Shown in pieces: positions 1 through 11,460 of a stretch of DNA of 64,000 nt. The stretch's first letter is position 1. Each line of letters starts with the position of its first letter. Source of the stretch: Symsagittifera roscoffensis (lineage: Eukaryota; Xenacoelomorpha; Acoela; Convolutidae). The notes beneath the pieces were generated by a model. It worked only from the letters and a program-made list of their open reading frames with translations. It was not told the origin of the DNA and made no database searches. The translations under genes and the position numbers were made by a program. The stretch covers positions 13,157,088 to 13,221,087 of the forward strand of contig NC_087071.1 of NCBI RefSeq assembly GCF_963678635.1, given 5' to 3'.

Positions 1-480
1 ATTGCTGAAAATTTGAAGAAAAAAGCAGCACTGGGAATTGTGAAACCACCGGAAGAACTGCAGATAAATAATTTTTTTTAAGTCGAAGATCGAAAGAGCA
101 ATGAACCTATGTAGAAAAAACTTTTAAAAATACTTTCAGAGAAACAGTTCTTAATGTTCATAAGAACAAAACACGATGCCAATACCTGATCTGGTAGTCA
201 TCTACAATACTGAACACCCGAAGATTACAACAAAACGCAAATCTGAAGTTTCATCGGACGATGATTCAGGCAATATAGGGGTTTTGAATGAGATACAAGA
301 GTAATTTCCTTATGGAGGACACGGTTTCTTGTAGTCCCTGCACAACACTCAGCGGTAAGTTTGACGCCAGTGGAGCAAAGGTTACACCTAGACTACTTGG
401 CGGACATTATCGAGGCACCGAGATCGTCGTCTATCCCAAAGACCCAAAAGTAGGAAAGTGAAACCGTTAGACATGAAAAG
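1..480 (+). pseudogene. decayed coding fragments, unidentified
   Basis: Short stretches read like protein on the plus strand, in more than one frame and broken by stops. The first 80 bases are open (reading IAENLKKKAALGIVK and on). Another open piece around 185-303 includes SEVSSDDDSGNIG, and a third at about 310-465 includes LHLDYLADIIEAPRSS. Codon-like composition is better than in the AT-rich DNA that follows. Because a decayed Ty3/gypsy element lies nearby on the same strand, this may be the 3' tail of a second copy, but no retroelement motif is visible. It could also be a degraded host exon cut by the window edge. Confidence 0.2.
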
Positions 481-1685
481 ATCACTTCCTAAATTGAATA
501 ATTTTTTCTTTTAGATTGCCAATGAATTTTTTTATGTTATCGCGTACTTTACAGGGTGAGTTTAACTCAAAAGATAATTTTTCTTATCCGCATCTAATTG
601 GATAAATTTCATAAAACTGCATTGTGTTATAATCTCTATTTCTTGTGTACAAGTAAATTTTTAATATTTCAATAGGTATACGCTTAATGTTAAACACATC
701 TGATAGATCTTATCGTTTTCTGCTGTTAAACAGCCTAAAGTATTAATCTTCTCTACGACAGCTGTTCTTCACCTTTGCGGTTCTTCTTTTTATATTAAAA
801 TAAAAAGAAATGGTAACATACTATATCCGTTATGTTACCTTAATTCTTTTCCCCTTACAGTTGTGTAAAAGCAATAAGGACATTCGTTTTAATCCCTATT
901 TTCAACAATAAGATTACCCTAATTTTTTGTCTTTCAATCACAGCTCTTTCTTAACCAATGTTCCTTAGTTATCTCACTAGGACCTTTTATAGGAACTCTT
1001 GACAATGTATTTAAGCTTTTTTTGTGCTATATCATGATGAAGTGAAATAATCATCAATTTAACCAATCCAAAAGTACACAATTTGGCCTCGTAATGATGG
1101 GTGTTCATGGAGGAAACTTAGGGTCTTATGCACTAAATGGCCCAAAATAAGCATTTCTACATCTTGATCTTAAGTCAATATGTGCGGTTCAATCTGTTTG
1201 GTTCATTAGCCAATCAAATGCAAACAAATTTGTCCGGCATTTCAATTTAACTATTTTAAAAAAATTCGCGTTGAAACCATTTTACTGAACTTTTATCGTT
1301 TGGGTATAGTTTCATAAGAAATATGAAATTAATTTTATTATTTGATTACGATTTACATTCTCAGTAAGTTCGGCTAATATTTTTTTTCTGCTGGAACAGT
1401 TATTGACATGTCTCACCATGTTGCTTGATTTTGATATGCTAATTAATCTGCCGCATTAGTTTTAGCTAAAACATATAAAAATTTTGTGCATAAGACATGA
1501 AACTTATTTTGTCAGTTGTTCTAAAGGCCAACATAGTTGCCCCAAATAATTAAAAAACGAGATAAAAAGACGACGTTGATAGTAAAATGAAGGCGAAAAA
1601 TTTTCTATCAAGTTTAATTCAAAACGACAAATTAATTTACGCATTCAATAGTAGTTTCTGTGAAAATTAATATCAAATTTTACAA
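481..1685. other. gene-free AT-rich stretch
   Basis: No convincing ORF, splice-flanked exon or clear repeat is seen. The sequence is AT-rich with homopolymer runs, and it ends where the duplicated 2.25-kb unit starts. Confidence 0.5.
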
Positions 1686-1909
1686 TGCCTAGACTGACAA
1701 AATTTGAATTCAAGCGGAAAAAACGGAAAAATGATCTGAAATCCAGAAAATTTTTATGGAAATTTAAATTTTTTTTTGGGACCCAGAAATAGCCCTAATT
1801 TTACATTATCGTTTTATTCTGTCTTTTTGCCAACAGTCGCTTATTGTTTAAGCATTTGTCTTTTTTCTTTCATTTTATCAATCTTTGGTAGAATCCGATT
1901 CGAACTTTG

Positions 1910-2110
1910 CGGAATCTAAAAAAAACTGGTCCCTTGAATCCAAGGCAAAATTAGCATTTTATTATGTGGCCTCGTAGTGCTGTATAGAGAGTATTTTTGG
2001 AAAGCCTTTTTAAAAAAAAATGTATATACAGCACTACGAGGCCACACAATAAAATGCTAATTTTGCCTTGGATTTCAGGGACAAATTTTTTTTAGGTTCA
2101 GAATAAAACT
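1910..2110. repeat. long inverted repeat (foldback), copy 1
   Basis: Two arms of about 75 bases are near-perfect reverse complements. The left arm contains AATCCAAGGCAAAATTAGC and GTGGCCTCGTAGTGCTGTA. The right arm contains TACAGCACTACGAGGCCAC and GCTAATTTTGCCTTGGATT. They are separated by an AT-rich loop of about 40 bases. The same foldback recurs at 4385-4595 inside the second unit. It may be a foldback transposon or a structural element of the retroelement leader. Confidence 0.8.
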
Positions 2111-3549
2111 TTTTCTTTTTTTTCATTTATTGGGATCTACTTCAAAATCTCCTTACTTTCGAGAAAAGGAGATTGACCAAGAGATTTAGTTTGTTGAATT
2201 TCCCAGAGTGCAGAAAAATTAAAATTCTTAATACAAGTTTCCAGTGCTAAGGAGTTACAGTTTATAATTATAGGGGTGGAGATTTTTGAGTAGATACATT
2301 GAGTGAGGGAATTTTGGGTTTTTCATTTCGCCTTTTTGGAAAGTTTTTACAGGTACAGGAAATCAAAAGCCGCTGTATCAGACTAAGCTTTGGGTTCGTC
2401 AACAAAATTCTGGTTCTTTGGCTCATGATCCCATTTCACGGGCCAATTTTGGCCTTGAAGAGAAAATTCTGGAGAACAGTTGGAGGCCGAGGAATAAATT
2501 AGAGTAGGATGACAGCAATTGATGCAGATGCAACTTCTAAACCTGGATGATTTGTTCTTACCCCTCAGAAGCTCCCACAAACAGATAACATAAAATCCGT
2601 AATTACAGAATTTTGAACCAGTCCAAATTAAATTGACTTGCTTCCCTCTAAAGAAATGTTCAATTTAAACTTTACCCACTCCCACTCATAAATCAGGAAA
2701 AATCCTTCTTAATCGGGATCACGAATAGTGGCAGTCTAATTCAATCCTAACAAAAGATTTGGGCTATCTATAAGCCAAAAAATGGCAAAAATTTTAAACA
2801 GATAAATATGACTTTCACAACCCCTCAATTGTTTGCGGTCAATTCTGTTTTTTAAACTCTCGCAAATTAAACTGAAGATAAACCGCTCGAAGATTGAGAT
2901 GTCCTGGCCGTTTCAGTACAAAAGTACCAGAGAACAGTGACAAAAATAGAAAAAAAAAGGTTTCAAGAGTGCCGCAAATGACTCTCAAAACCTGTATTTC
3001 TGTATTAGACATACTGGAACGGACAAAAACAAATATGTAGTCTCATATGTAGTGAGAAAACCAGCAAGAATAAAGTTTTTGCATGAAGAACTCATGATCA
3101 ATATCGGTATGCTATCATAGAAAAAAAAACTTCTAACAGAATCTAAACAAGTGGCCAATTATGCAAAATAAGGAACAAAGCCAACAGCCAAACTTGCTTG
3201 TTTTTAATTTTCTTATTCCAAAAAAATGAAGGAAAAAAAGAAAGGTCGATCAAACGCTTTCGTTGATGCCAAGTTTAAGACAGAATAGGAGAAGTGCCTC
3301 GTTTCGGTTAAGAATTTTTTTTATTTGTTAAAACTATGATTGGGAAAAAATTCTCAACTTCTAATTACCATAACTAAAAAATCTGTTCGTTATTTTTTTC
3401 GCGTGCTTACAACTTGTTTCAACTTAGAAACAATTTTTTTTCGTTTCAATAAGTGCCTGTTGTTTTGACTGTAATATGATAAAATTGCTTTCCGCAGAAT
3501 ACGAAAACCCAGTTATTTTACCGTAAATTTGAAAAACTATAAGTAAATT

Positions 3550-3880
3550 GGGCCGCAATTGTAGAAATGGAAGTATTCGCAAAAGATGGAATGGAAATTC
3601 GAAACCTATTACGAGACAAACCTGAATTAGTAGACTCACCAAAAACAGTTTTTGAAGTAGAAATACATGGAGAATCAGACGCACAAAAAACAAAAAGTAA
3701 AGAACTAAGAAAACCGTATTGGGTGGAAAAATGATGTCAAAAAGCACACTAAAAAGGAATATTGTGCAATTCAGTCGCATGGGACGAAGAGGAATCAAAG
3801 GTGAGAAACTGAGTTTTTATGCTTGGGTACAGAAGGCCAAAGGCAAGTACAGCAAAAACGGCCAGGATTAGACATTCATT
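3550..3880 (+). pseudogene. decayed gag-like ORF, copy 1
   Basis: The plus strand reads EVFAKDGMEIRNLLRDKPEL and continues with frame breaks into a region shared with the ORF at 6070-6309. Compared with that copy it has an additional stop (about 3732) and frameshifts. It is interpreted as the N-terminal part of a retroelement gag because the sister copy leads into a Ty3/gypsy gag and pol. The assignment rests on position, since the N-terminal part has no diagnostic motif. Confidence 0.4.
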
Positions 3881-3924
3881 TTTCAACGACAAAAATTTTC
3901 GTAGGAGTGCTTGAGAATATTTTC

Positions 3925-4166
3925 GTCACAAAATTCTTTTTTTTTGTCAAAACTTTTCAAAAAGTGCCCAAAAACGGCATTTTGGACTGTTTTTTCAAAA
4001 ATTTGCCTGCGGCGCACAAATTTTTACCAAAATAGGGGCAAAACAGTGCTTTGGGAGAGCTCAAAAAATCAATTTGGTCAACCTAAAAAAAGAAGATCGT
4101 AAAAATTTTGGAAATTTTTTTTGAAAATCCGCCCCACCCCTCAAGAAAATCCTAGATCCGCTCCTG
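3925..4166. mobile_element. hAT-like MITE fragment (family copy 1)
   Basis: This AT-rich segment ends, on the minus strand, with a CAGGAGCGGATCTAGGATTTT-type terminus. Blocks such as CTGCGGCGCA and GGGAGAGCTCA(A/G)AAAATCAA are shared with 37255-37484 and 46400-46617. Termini of the CAGGGGCGGATC type are common in hAT-derived MITEs. The opposite terminal repeat was not found, so this may be a truncated copy. It sits exactly between the two 2.25-kb units. Confidence 0.55.
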
Positions 4167-6437
4167 CCTCGACTGACAAAATTTGAATTCAAGCGGAAAA
4201 AACAGAAAAATGATCTGAAATCCAGAAAACTTTTATGGAAATTTAAATTTTGTTTTGAGACCCAGAAATAGCCCTAATTTTACATTATCGTTTTATTCTA
4301 TATTTTTTGCCAAAAATTGCTTACTGTTTCAGCATTTGTATTTTTATTTCATTTTACCAGTCATTGGTAGAATCCGGTTCAAACTTCGCGTAATCTAAAA
4401 AAACATGTCCCTGGAATCCAAGGCAAAATTAGCAATTTCTTGTGTGGCCTCGTAGTGCTGTACATAGAGAATTTTTAGAAAGCCTTCTCGGTTTTTCTTT
4501 CTAAAAAATACTCTATATACAGCATTACGAGGCCACACAAAAAAATGTTAATTTGGCCTTGGATTCCAGTGACATTTATTTTTAGATTCAGAATAAAACT
4601 TTTTATTGGGATCTACTTGCAGCTTTTTTTTTTCATTTATTGGGATCTACTTCAAAATCTCCTTCGTTTCGAGAAAAGGAGATTGATCAGCAAATTTAGT
4701 TTGTTGAATTTTCCAGAGTGCAGAAAAATCAAAATTCTCAATACAAATTTCCAGTGCTAAGGAGTTACAGTTTATAATTGTAGGGGTGGAGATTTTTGAG
4801 TGGATACCATTGAGTGAGGGAATTTTAGGTTTTTAATTTTGCCTTTTTGGAAAGTTTTCGCAGCTACAGGAAATCAAGAGACGCTGTATCAGACTAAGCT
4901 TTGGGTTCGTCAACACAATTCTGGTTCTTTGGCTCATGATCCCATTTCACGGGCCAATTTTGGCCTTGAAGAGAAAATTCTGGAGAACAGTACGAGGCTG
5001 AAGAATAAATTAGAGGAGGATGACAGCAATTGATGCAGATGCATCTTCTAAACCTGGATGATTTGTTCTTACCCCTCAGAAGCTTCAACAAACAGAAGAT
5101 ACATTCCGTAAATTACAAAATTTTGAACCAGTTCAAATCAAATTGACTTGCTTCCCTTCTAATGAAATATTCAATTCAAATTTTACCCACTCCCACTCAT
5201 AAATCAGGAAAAATCCTTCTTAATCGCGATCACGAATAGTAACAGTCTAATTCAATCCTAACAAAATATTTGGGCTATCTATAAGCCAAAAAATAGCAAA
5301 AATTTTAAACAGATAAATATGAATTTCACAATCCCTCAATTGTTTGCGGTCAATTCTGTTTTTTAAACTCTCGCAAATTAAACTGAATATGAACGGCTCG
5401 AAGATTAAACTGTCCTGGCCGTTTCAGTACAAAAGTACCAAAGAACAGTGACAAAAATAGAAAAAAAAAGGTTTCAAGAGTGCCGCAAATGACTCTCAAA
5501 ACCTGTATTTCTGTATTAGACATACTGGAACGTACAAAAACAAATATATAGTCTCATTTGTAGTGAAAAAACCAGCAAGAAAAACTTTTTGCATGAATAT
5601 CGGTTTGTTATCATAGAAAAAAAACTTTTTATTTACAGATTCTTAACAATTGGCCAATTATGCAAAATAAGGAACAAAGCCAACAGGCAAAGTTGCTTCT
5701 TTTTAATTTTCTTATTCCAAAAAAAAAGAAGGAAAAAGAGAAAGGTCGATCAAAAGCTTTCGTTGTTGCCAGGTTTAAGACAGAACAAGAGAAGTGCCTC
5801 GTTTCGGTTAAGAGTTTTTTTATTAGATAAAACTATGATTGGGAAAAAATTCTCAACTTCTAATTACCATAACTAAAAAATCTGTTCGTTATTTTTTTCG
5901 CGTGCTTACAAATTGTATCAATTTAGAAACATTTTTTGTTTCGTTTTTAATAAGTGCCTGTTGTTTTACTGATGTAATAAGATAAAATTGCTTTCCGCAT
6001 ATTACGAAAAGCCAGATATTTTACTGTAAATTTGAAAAACTATAAGTAAATTGGGCCGCAATCGTAGAAATGGCAGTATTCGCAAAAGATGGAATAGAAG
6101 TTCAAAACCTATTACTGGACAAACCTGAATTAGTAGACCCACCAGAAACAATTCTTGAAGAAGAAATACATGGAGAAACAGACGCACAAAAAAAACAAAA
6201 AGTAAAGAACCAAGAAAACCGTATTGGGTGCAAAACAGATGTCAAAAAGCACAAGAAAAAGCAATATTGTGCAATTCAGTCGCATGGGTCAAAGAGAAAT
6301 CAAAGGTGAGAGACTAACTTTTATGCTTGGGCACAGAAGGCCAAAGGCAAGAACAGCAAAAACGGCCAGGATTAAACATTCATTTTTTAACGACAAAAAC
6401 TCTTAAATGAGTGCTTGAAAACATTTTCGTTTCAGAA
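4167..6437 (+). repeat. 2.25-kb duplicated unit, copy 2
   Basis: This direct repeat of 1686-3932 has the same order of blocks and continues past 6437 into Ty3/gypsy gag and pol sequence, which copy 1 lacks. The unit is therefore probably the 5' region (leader and start of gag) of that retroelement family, with copy 1 a partial duplicate. Confidence 0.8.
4385..4595. repeat. long inverted repeat (foldback), copy 2
   Basis: This is the equivalent of the foldback at 1910-2110. GTGGCCTCGTAGTGCTGTA near 4445 pairs with TACAGCATTACGAGGCCAC near 4518. Flanking arms with CCAAGGCAAAATTAGCA and its partner are also paired. A few arm positions differ from copy 1, so the arms have drifted independently. 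Confidence 0.75.
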
Positions 6438-7035
6438 CGAGTCTTCGCATTCGAACGATACAAATTTATTTGTCGTAAGCAAAGAAAAAACGAATCGCAG
6501 TTTCATGCAGACTTATTAAAACTCGTTTCCAGAGCAGATTGTGGGGACCGAGAAGACAAGTGGGTGTGAGAAAAGTTCACTGCGCATATGCACGACGGAA
6601 AGATGGCAGAGAAACTCTTGTCAGAAACTCGTTTGCATAAGGACGCTTACGATTAAACTCTCCGCAGGGAAAAAGGTATTGAACGTAGTTGAACTATGAA
6701 ATCAAATCATTTTGGAACGTTAACATCAACTGTCATAAAACAGGAACCAATGGGTTACTTTAAGCCTCGAGACCGGGGCGGACAGACACAATACACAAAC
6801 AACAAGGTTGGAAGATACCAAAGAGAAGACAAAATTACCAGTCGGAAACCAAAACAGGAACTCACAAAACCAAAACAACATAAAAAACAAAGAATGCTAC
6901 AAATCTGGGAAAACGTTGGTCGAAATCTTTTTTAAACATGTCCAGCATAGGACAAGAAATGTGTAAGTGCACAAAACATGGACACTTCGCAAAAGTATGC
7001 AGCTGGGCAAACGTCACTTTCTTACACAATAACTA
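6070..7035 (+). pseudogene. decayed Ty3/gypsy gag
   Basis: An initial ORF (6070-6309, 79 aa) is rich in charged residues. After frame breaks, from about 6435, the plus strand reads a typical gag matrix/capsid stretch: FAFERYKFICRKQ, then ESQFHADLLKLVSRA and GKMAEKLLSET. A stop interrupts it near 6566. A degenerate zinc knuckle follows at about 6958-7000 (CKCTKHGHFAKVC), one residue short of CX2CX4HX4C. Gag would coat the retroelement RNA. This copy cannot encode it. Protease and pol relics follow directly downstream on the same strand. Confidence 0.75.
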
Positions 7036-7194
7036 CGAGAGGCAATAGAAGAAGACGATCACACAAACGGAACAGAAGAGGATGACCCATTCGCTTTAGC
7101 CGACTTCATATCAAAAAACGGATGGGAAGCACTGCAAATATATATTTCCTCTGTAAAGGCAAAATCCAAATCTTTTGAAATCAAAAAATTTGGA

Positions 7195-7335
7195 AAATAA
7201 CTGACTACGACCTGAATGGACACACAGTAAAAATAAATTCAAGAGCAAAATCCATACGTGCGATCGCCGTTTCTGGGAGTTCAATGTCTTTCGTGATTCC
7301 AAAGTACTGCACAACAACTGCAGTAAAATGATAAC
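7195..7335 (+). pseudogene. decayed aspartic protease of Ty3/gypsy element
   Basis: A short block reads LNGHTVKINSRAKSIRAIAV followed by SGSSMSFVIPKYC. The active site of the retropepsin family is a D-T/S-G triad; here the Asp-Thr part is lost (VSGSS). Placement between the zinc knuckle and RT supports the call. Non-functional. Confidence 0.55.
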
Positions 7336-7989
7336 TCAACAATACTCAAATATATATCCACGGAACATGCAGCACAAAACTTAGCATGCTACAATGGAAA
7401 ATTCATTATACCGAAAGGAAGGTTAACTATCACTCTCGAACCTGGGGGATGGACCAATCAATCAGCCCCAATTATCGTAGTCGGCAACCAAAAAGCAAAT
7501 AAAATTGGGCGAAAGTTATTACCCTAGATCGGAACAATACTGGTACAAGAGAAACCAAAACAATACCAGATGCTAAATATGCGAGGGGATAAACGAGGGG
7601 ATAAATCAACATGGAAATAAAAACAGTGGAAAAAGATCAGTTTAAGAAACTGTTCAAACGAATCGTAAAGCGAAAATGCTCGTAAAGAAAACACAGTTTC
7701 TTTAGGCCGAGTTTCCATTTCAACAGAAGCGACGTTCAATTTCAATTCACCTTTCACAGAGGGTAGAAGAAGAATGGAAAAACTGATAGATTAAAAGACA
7801 TTGTGTAACTAGATAAATGCTTAGACAAACACACCGTTAGTCCAGTCGTAATCAACGTGAAAAAAGGACCAAACAGTGAAAATGGTATTAGACTCGACAA
7901 AAAATCAATAATTTCATTGCAAAAATTTATGCCTAATGCCAAACATTGAACATTTACTAGATAAATTTGCCCAAACAAAAAAAAAGCAG

Positions 7990-8400
7990 ACGTAAAAGAA
8001 CAAAAATTGTTCTCAAAACTTGATTTGCCCTATGCCTACACGCAAACCCCACTGGACCAAGGAACTCGAGAACAAGGCATTCTTAGTCCAATCCGAAGCA
8101 ACGCTAGAGGGACGTATCAATTGCAAAAACAGGCTTCTACAGCCTCACGGATGTACCAACGGAAATTCAAAAACCAATTGATCTCACAATGACGATTCGC
8201 AAAAATACTTATGCATATTTAGACGATAAACTGATAGTAATCAAAGGATCGCTAGGACTACACAAAAGCAATAGAGATGAGGAAAACCTATCTCCAAATA
8301 CAAGTGTTGGTTCGCGTGCAAACAGATAGAATGACTAGGATATAGTATAAACAGTGAGGTTGAAAAACTTATAAGGTTAAAAAGAGGCAATTGAAAAATT
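7990..8400 (+). pseudogene. decayed reverse transcriptase of Ty3/gypsy element
   Basis: The 8007 region reads FSKLDLPYAYTQTPLD, the conserved catalytic-Asp block of gypsy RTs. GTYQ follows at about 8112 and a fragment of the MP-x2-FQ block after that. Further on, at about 8218, YLDDKLIVIKGS is the YxDD polymerase box with its usual follow-on. Stops and frameshifts lie between blocks, so this is a relic. Confidence 0.85.
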
Positions 8401-8589
8401 AATTCCACCAAAATCATTTAAGCATCTAAAATGGCTCAAGTTACCAACTCACGAGGTATATTTACACATTCATCATCTCACACAAACTGCCAATGCACTG
8501 CGTCCTCTCCTAAAAACTATTAAGAAATTTAAGACACTGGATTGGCAAACGAAGCATGAGTTAACATTTAACAAAATCAAAAAATAAGG

Positions 8590-9000
8590 TTAAGAAAAAA
8601 CACAAAACATACCTTTCGACCAACATCTAAAGACCCGCCTGCTTTGTGGCTCATCAACCGTTGACCTACGAGCAGACCTAGAACAGCACACCACAGAAGG
8701 TTTGGTAGCAACAGCGTACTCGTCAAGACTTTAAAATTCACTAGAAGAAAACTATTCAACGAACGAGCTTGAGCTATTACGGGTACAATGGTCATTAAAA
8801 CACTTCAAACACTTTTTAATGGGAAAATTTTACCGTCATCACAGACCACCAGGCTTTAATCAGCGCACTAAACGCAACCAAATGATAAAAAAAATAGGCT
8901 AACAACTTAGATTGACCGGTTAATCCCTTTTATCTTCGACATAAAACAGTTTGCGGGAAACAAGATGGGATTAATAGACTAGATGAACCGAAAACCGATT
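8590..9000 (+). pseudogene. decayed RNase H of Ty3/gypsy element
   Basis: In broken frames the plus strand shows VATAYSSRL (about 8706), the ELxxxRVQWSLKHFKHFLMGKF block near 8770-8830, and the following ITDHQAL-type segment near 8837-8858. These match the order of the gypsy RNase H domain after RT. Many stops are present. Confidence 0.75.
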
Positions 9001-10180
9001 AGATTGGCAAATACCCCAGCGACAACAATGAGGAACTTGTGGTGGCGTGAATAATTTCAATCATAAACAATCTTGAGTTGATTGACAATTTTTTAAACAA
9101 AGTAGCCAATGAGAAGCGAGCTCCGAATCGGCTGATCAAAAAGCGCGCGGAAAATGAAAAAATGTTAACAAACCAAATCAAGTCTCAAATGCATTTCAAA
9201 CTTTCCAAAGAACTCGTATGCTGTTAATCCAGTCAATCGATCAAAAACTCATCCAATATCCATTCGGAAACAAACAAAACGAAAAGAAAAACTAAATTTG
9301 CCGACTTAACCCAAATAGTTCCCATCCAAAAAACGATGAGACTAAATATTAATTACAAAGATTTGGAAGTAGGATTGATACCAAATGGTGAAAGTACCAC
9401 CAACCGGAGCAGGCTAGATCAACGAACATAAAAAATTGGCAAGGCGAGTCAGATCCGGCGGAAAGCCTATCAGATCTTCATTGGCGCAGGAGATACGAGT
9501 ACAAGTGAAATAAATGAACATTGAAAGAGTACGCCAACACCAGTAACGATCAAGGACGCCAGAGAGGCTATCACGTAAGCAACGGAGAAGAAAAAAACCT
9601 CATTTCCAAAAACTGTCTTCAGTGAAAACACCACATACCAAACGGAGCCTAACGAAGAAACGAAAATGGCGACGAAAAAAACAAAGCAAAAGATTGCGCC
9701 TACCAAAGGGAAACAGACAAATTGCAATTAACCACTTAAATAAAACTAAGAAACCCAAACAGAACTATCAATTGAGGTAAGCGGCGTTGATCCAACAATA
9801 GTCGTACAAGAAGAAAAACATCCAAATGTGGAACCACTTACAATGAAATCAACTCACGCGTGGGAAATACAATAGCAAACTCAATTGAGGCAAGTCACGA
9901 GATGAAACGGAGTGAATAATAACAACCGTCAATAGCAACCGTCAAAACCAACACTGAAATAGAGGAGGACACACCATTGTACATTAAAAACTTAAAGAAA
10001 GTCTTGGGGCTAAACTTCAATGCAGCGGCAACCCGAAAAGATCGAAATATGCGCCTGCTGCTTAGCTCGTCAAAAAACGAGACTGGGCAGCCCTCAAGTT
10101 GTCTTTTAGACAAAATGGGATCATTGTACGAAATTGGTTACACGTACGAGACGATTGCCTGTTGATAGATGAGGGGATTG
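9001..10180 (+). pseudogene. highly decayed pol linker, RNase H to integrase
   Basis: This stretch sits between the recognisable RNase H and integrase relics, in element-like base composition (less AT than its surroundings). Only short open pieces remain, for example 9977-10165 on the plus strand, and no domain is recognisable. It is longer than the usual RNase H-integrase spacing, so it may contain an insertion. Confidence 0.4.
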
Positions 10181-10189
10181 TTCTCCCTA

Positions 10190-10565
10190 CACAACTCAAT
10201 TCGACAAACGGTGCTCGACAGTCTACACCTCACCCACCCCGGATTGGCGGCCATGTTAGATCTCTGCTAGAACGTCTGGTTTCCCCATATCCACCACTTA
10301 ATTGTACAATTGGCACACGGATGCCGCCAAGGTACCGAACAAGGTAAAACTTTCAAATCTGTAATAGGCAAACAACATTCAATCTAAATGGAACCAATAG
10401 TTGAACCTAATGAAGAAGTACAATTTGATTTTGCAGGATCTCTCCCAGGCGAATCAGATAAACACGCATATAAAAGTGTTGCTATAGATAACTGGTCGAA
10501 AATCCCAACGGCTAAATTATTTTGAATACGACAGCAGACGTCGCATTGAAATTTAAGCAACCAGC
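10190..10565 (+). pseudogene. truncated integrase of Ty3/gypsy element
   Basis: A zinc-binding (HHCC) block is visible across frames: LHLTHPGLAAML near 10222, FPHIHHLIVQLAHGCRQGTE near 10282-10342. The start of the catalytic core follows, with EVQFDFAGSLPGESDK near 10410 carrying the first catalytic Asp and VAIDNWSKIPTAK near 10480-10518. The similarity stops about 10560, before the other two acidic residues, so the 3' part of the element is missing. Homeodomain-like ATAATCGATTAT motifs begin right after. Confidence 0.8.
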
Positions 10566-10579
10566 ACTTAAATTTCATG

Positions 10580-10900
10580 GATAATAATCGATTATACTGG
10601 ATTTTCATTGTCAGTCTCCATAAAATAGCAAAAATAATCGATTATATTAGATTGAAAATGAAATAAATTGATAATAGTTTTTTAAGCAATAAAATCCCAT
10701 TATATTCAATTATAATCGATTTTTTTCAAAAAATTTTATCAAAAAAAAAATCATCCATTTGAACTGATTATAATGGATTATGATCTATTTATTCAAATGT
10801 TTTTGAGTGTTGTTTTCATTTATCATAGTTTTATTAAGCTTAGGCTAGTGTTTTTGTTCTCTCGCTCAATTTCATTTTTTCCTATTTTTAATCGAGTTAT
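10580..10900. repeat. ATAATCGATTAT-rich AT repeat
   Basis: Several copies of the palindrome-like ATAATCGATTAT and variants (TATAATCGAT, GATTATAATGGATTAT) occur within 250 bases. The same motif set is dense at 31700-33500 and again near 62100 and 62450, suggesting one dispersed repeat family. No terminal repeat was found. Confidence 0.5.
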
Positions 10901-10979
10901 AAAAAATTACAAGAAGTTACCTATAGATCCCACACCAACTCCTTCCTCACGCTTACCTATACTACAGTTAAATGTCCCC

Positions 10980-11260
10980 TAACTAGGGAAAAAGAGGGGG
11001 TATGTCGTTGATTCGGGGGTACGTCCTGGGTGGGGGGTACGTTGGGGGAGAAGGGTACGTTGGGGGGATGGGGATACGTGAGGGGGGTACGTCGTGGGTG
11101 GGGGGTACGTTGGGGGAGGGGATACGTTGAGGGGATGGGGATATATGAGAGGGGTACGTCGTGGGCTGGGGGGGGGGGGGGGTACGTCGTTGGTTGGGGG
11201 GGTACGTTGAGGGGGATACATTGGGGCGATATCCCCTAACTAGAGAGAGATGCGGGTTTG
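10980..11260 (+). repeat. G-rich minisatellite
   Basis: The plus strand is built from variants of a GGGGGTACGTTGGGGG module arranged in a higher-order period of about 65 bases, with runs of up to 13 G. Both edges carry CCCCTAACTAG-like sequence. Potential for G-quadruplexes is high. It runs to the edge of the N gap, so its real length is unknown. Confidence 0.85.
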
Positions 11261-11460
11261 NNNNNNNNNNNNNNNNNNNNNNNNNNNNNNNNNNNNNNNN
11301 NNNNNNNNNNNNNNNNNNNNNNNNNNNNNNNNNNNNNNNNNNNNNNNNNNNNNNNNNNNNNNNNNNNNNNNNNNNNNNNNNNNNNNNNNNNNNNNNNNNN
11401 NNNNNNNNNNNNNNNNNNNNNNNNNNNNNNNNNNNNNNNNNNNNNNNNNNNNNNNNNNNN
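11261..11460. other. assembly gap (200 N)
   Basis: Exactly 200 N bases, a usual placeholder length for a gap of unknown size. It adjoins a G-rich minisatellite that sequencing would have difficulty crossing. Confidence 0.95.

Larger units (their letters stand above)
1686..3932 (+). repeat. 2.25-kb duplicated unit, copy 1
   Basis: From the GACTGACAAAATTTGAATTC block onward this segment can be aligned nearly continuously with 4167-6437, differing by scattered substitutions and small indels. Recognisable shared blocks are the long hairpin (1910-2110), the block starting AGGGGTGGAGATTTTTGAG, a region rich in short ORFs, and a decayed gag-like ORF near 3550-3880. The two units are direct repeats separated by about 235 bases that match a hAT-type MITE end. 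This is either a tandem duplication or two insertions of the same 5' retroelement segment. Confidence 0.8.
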
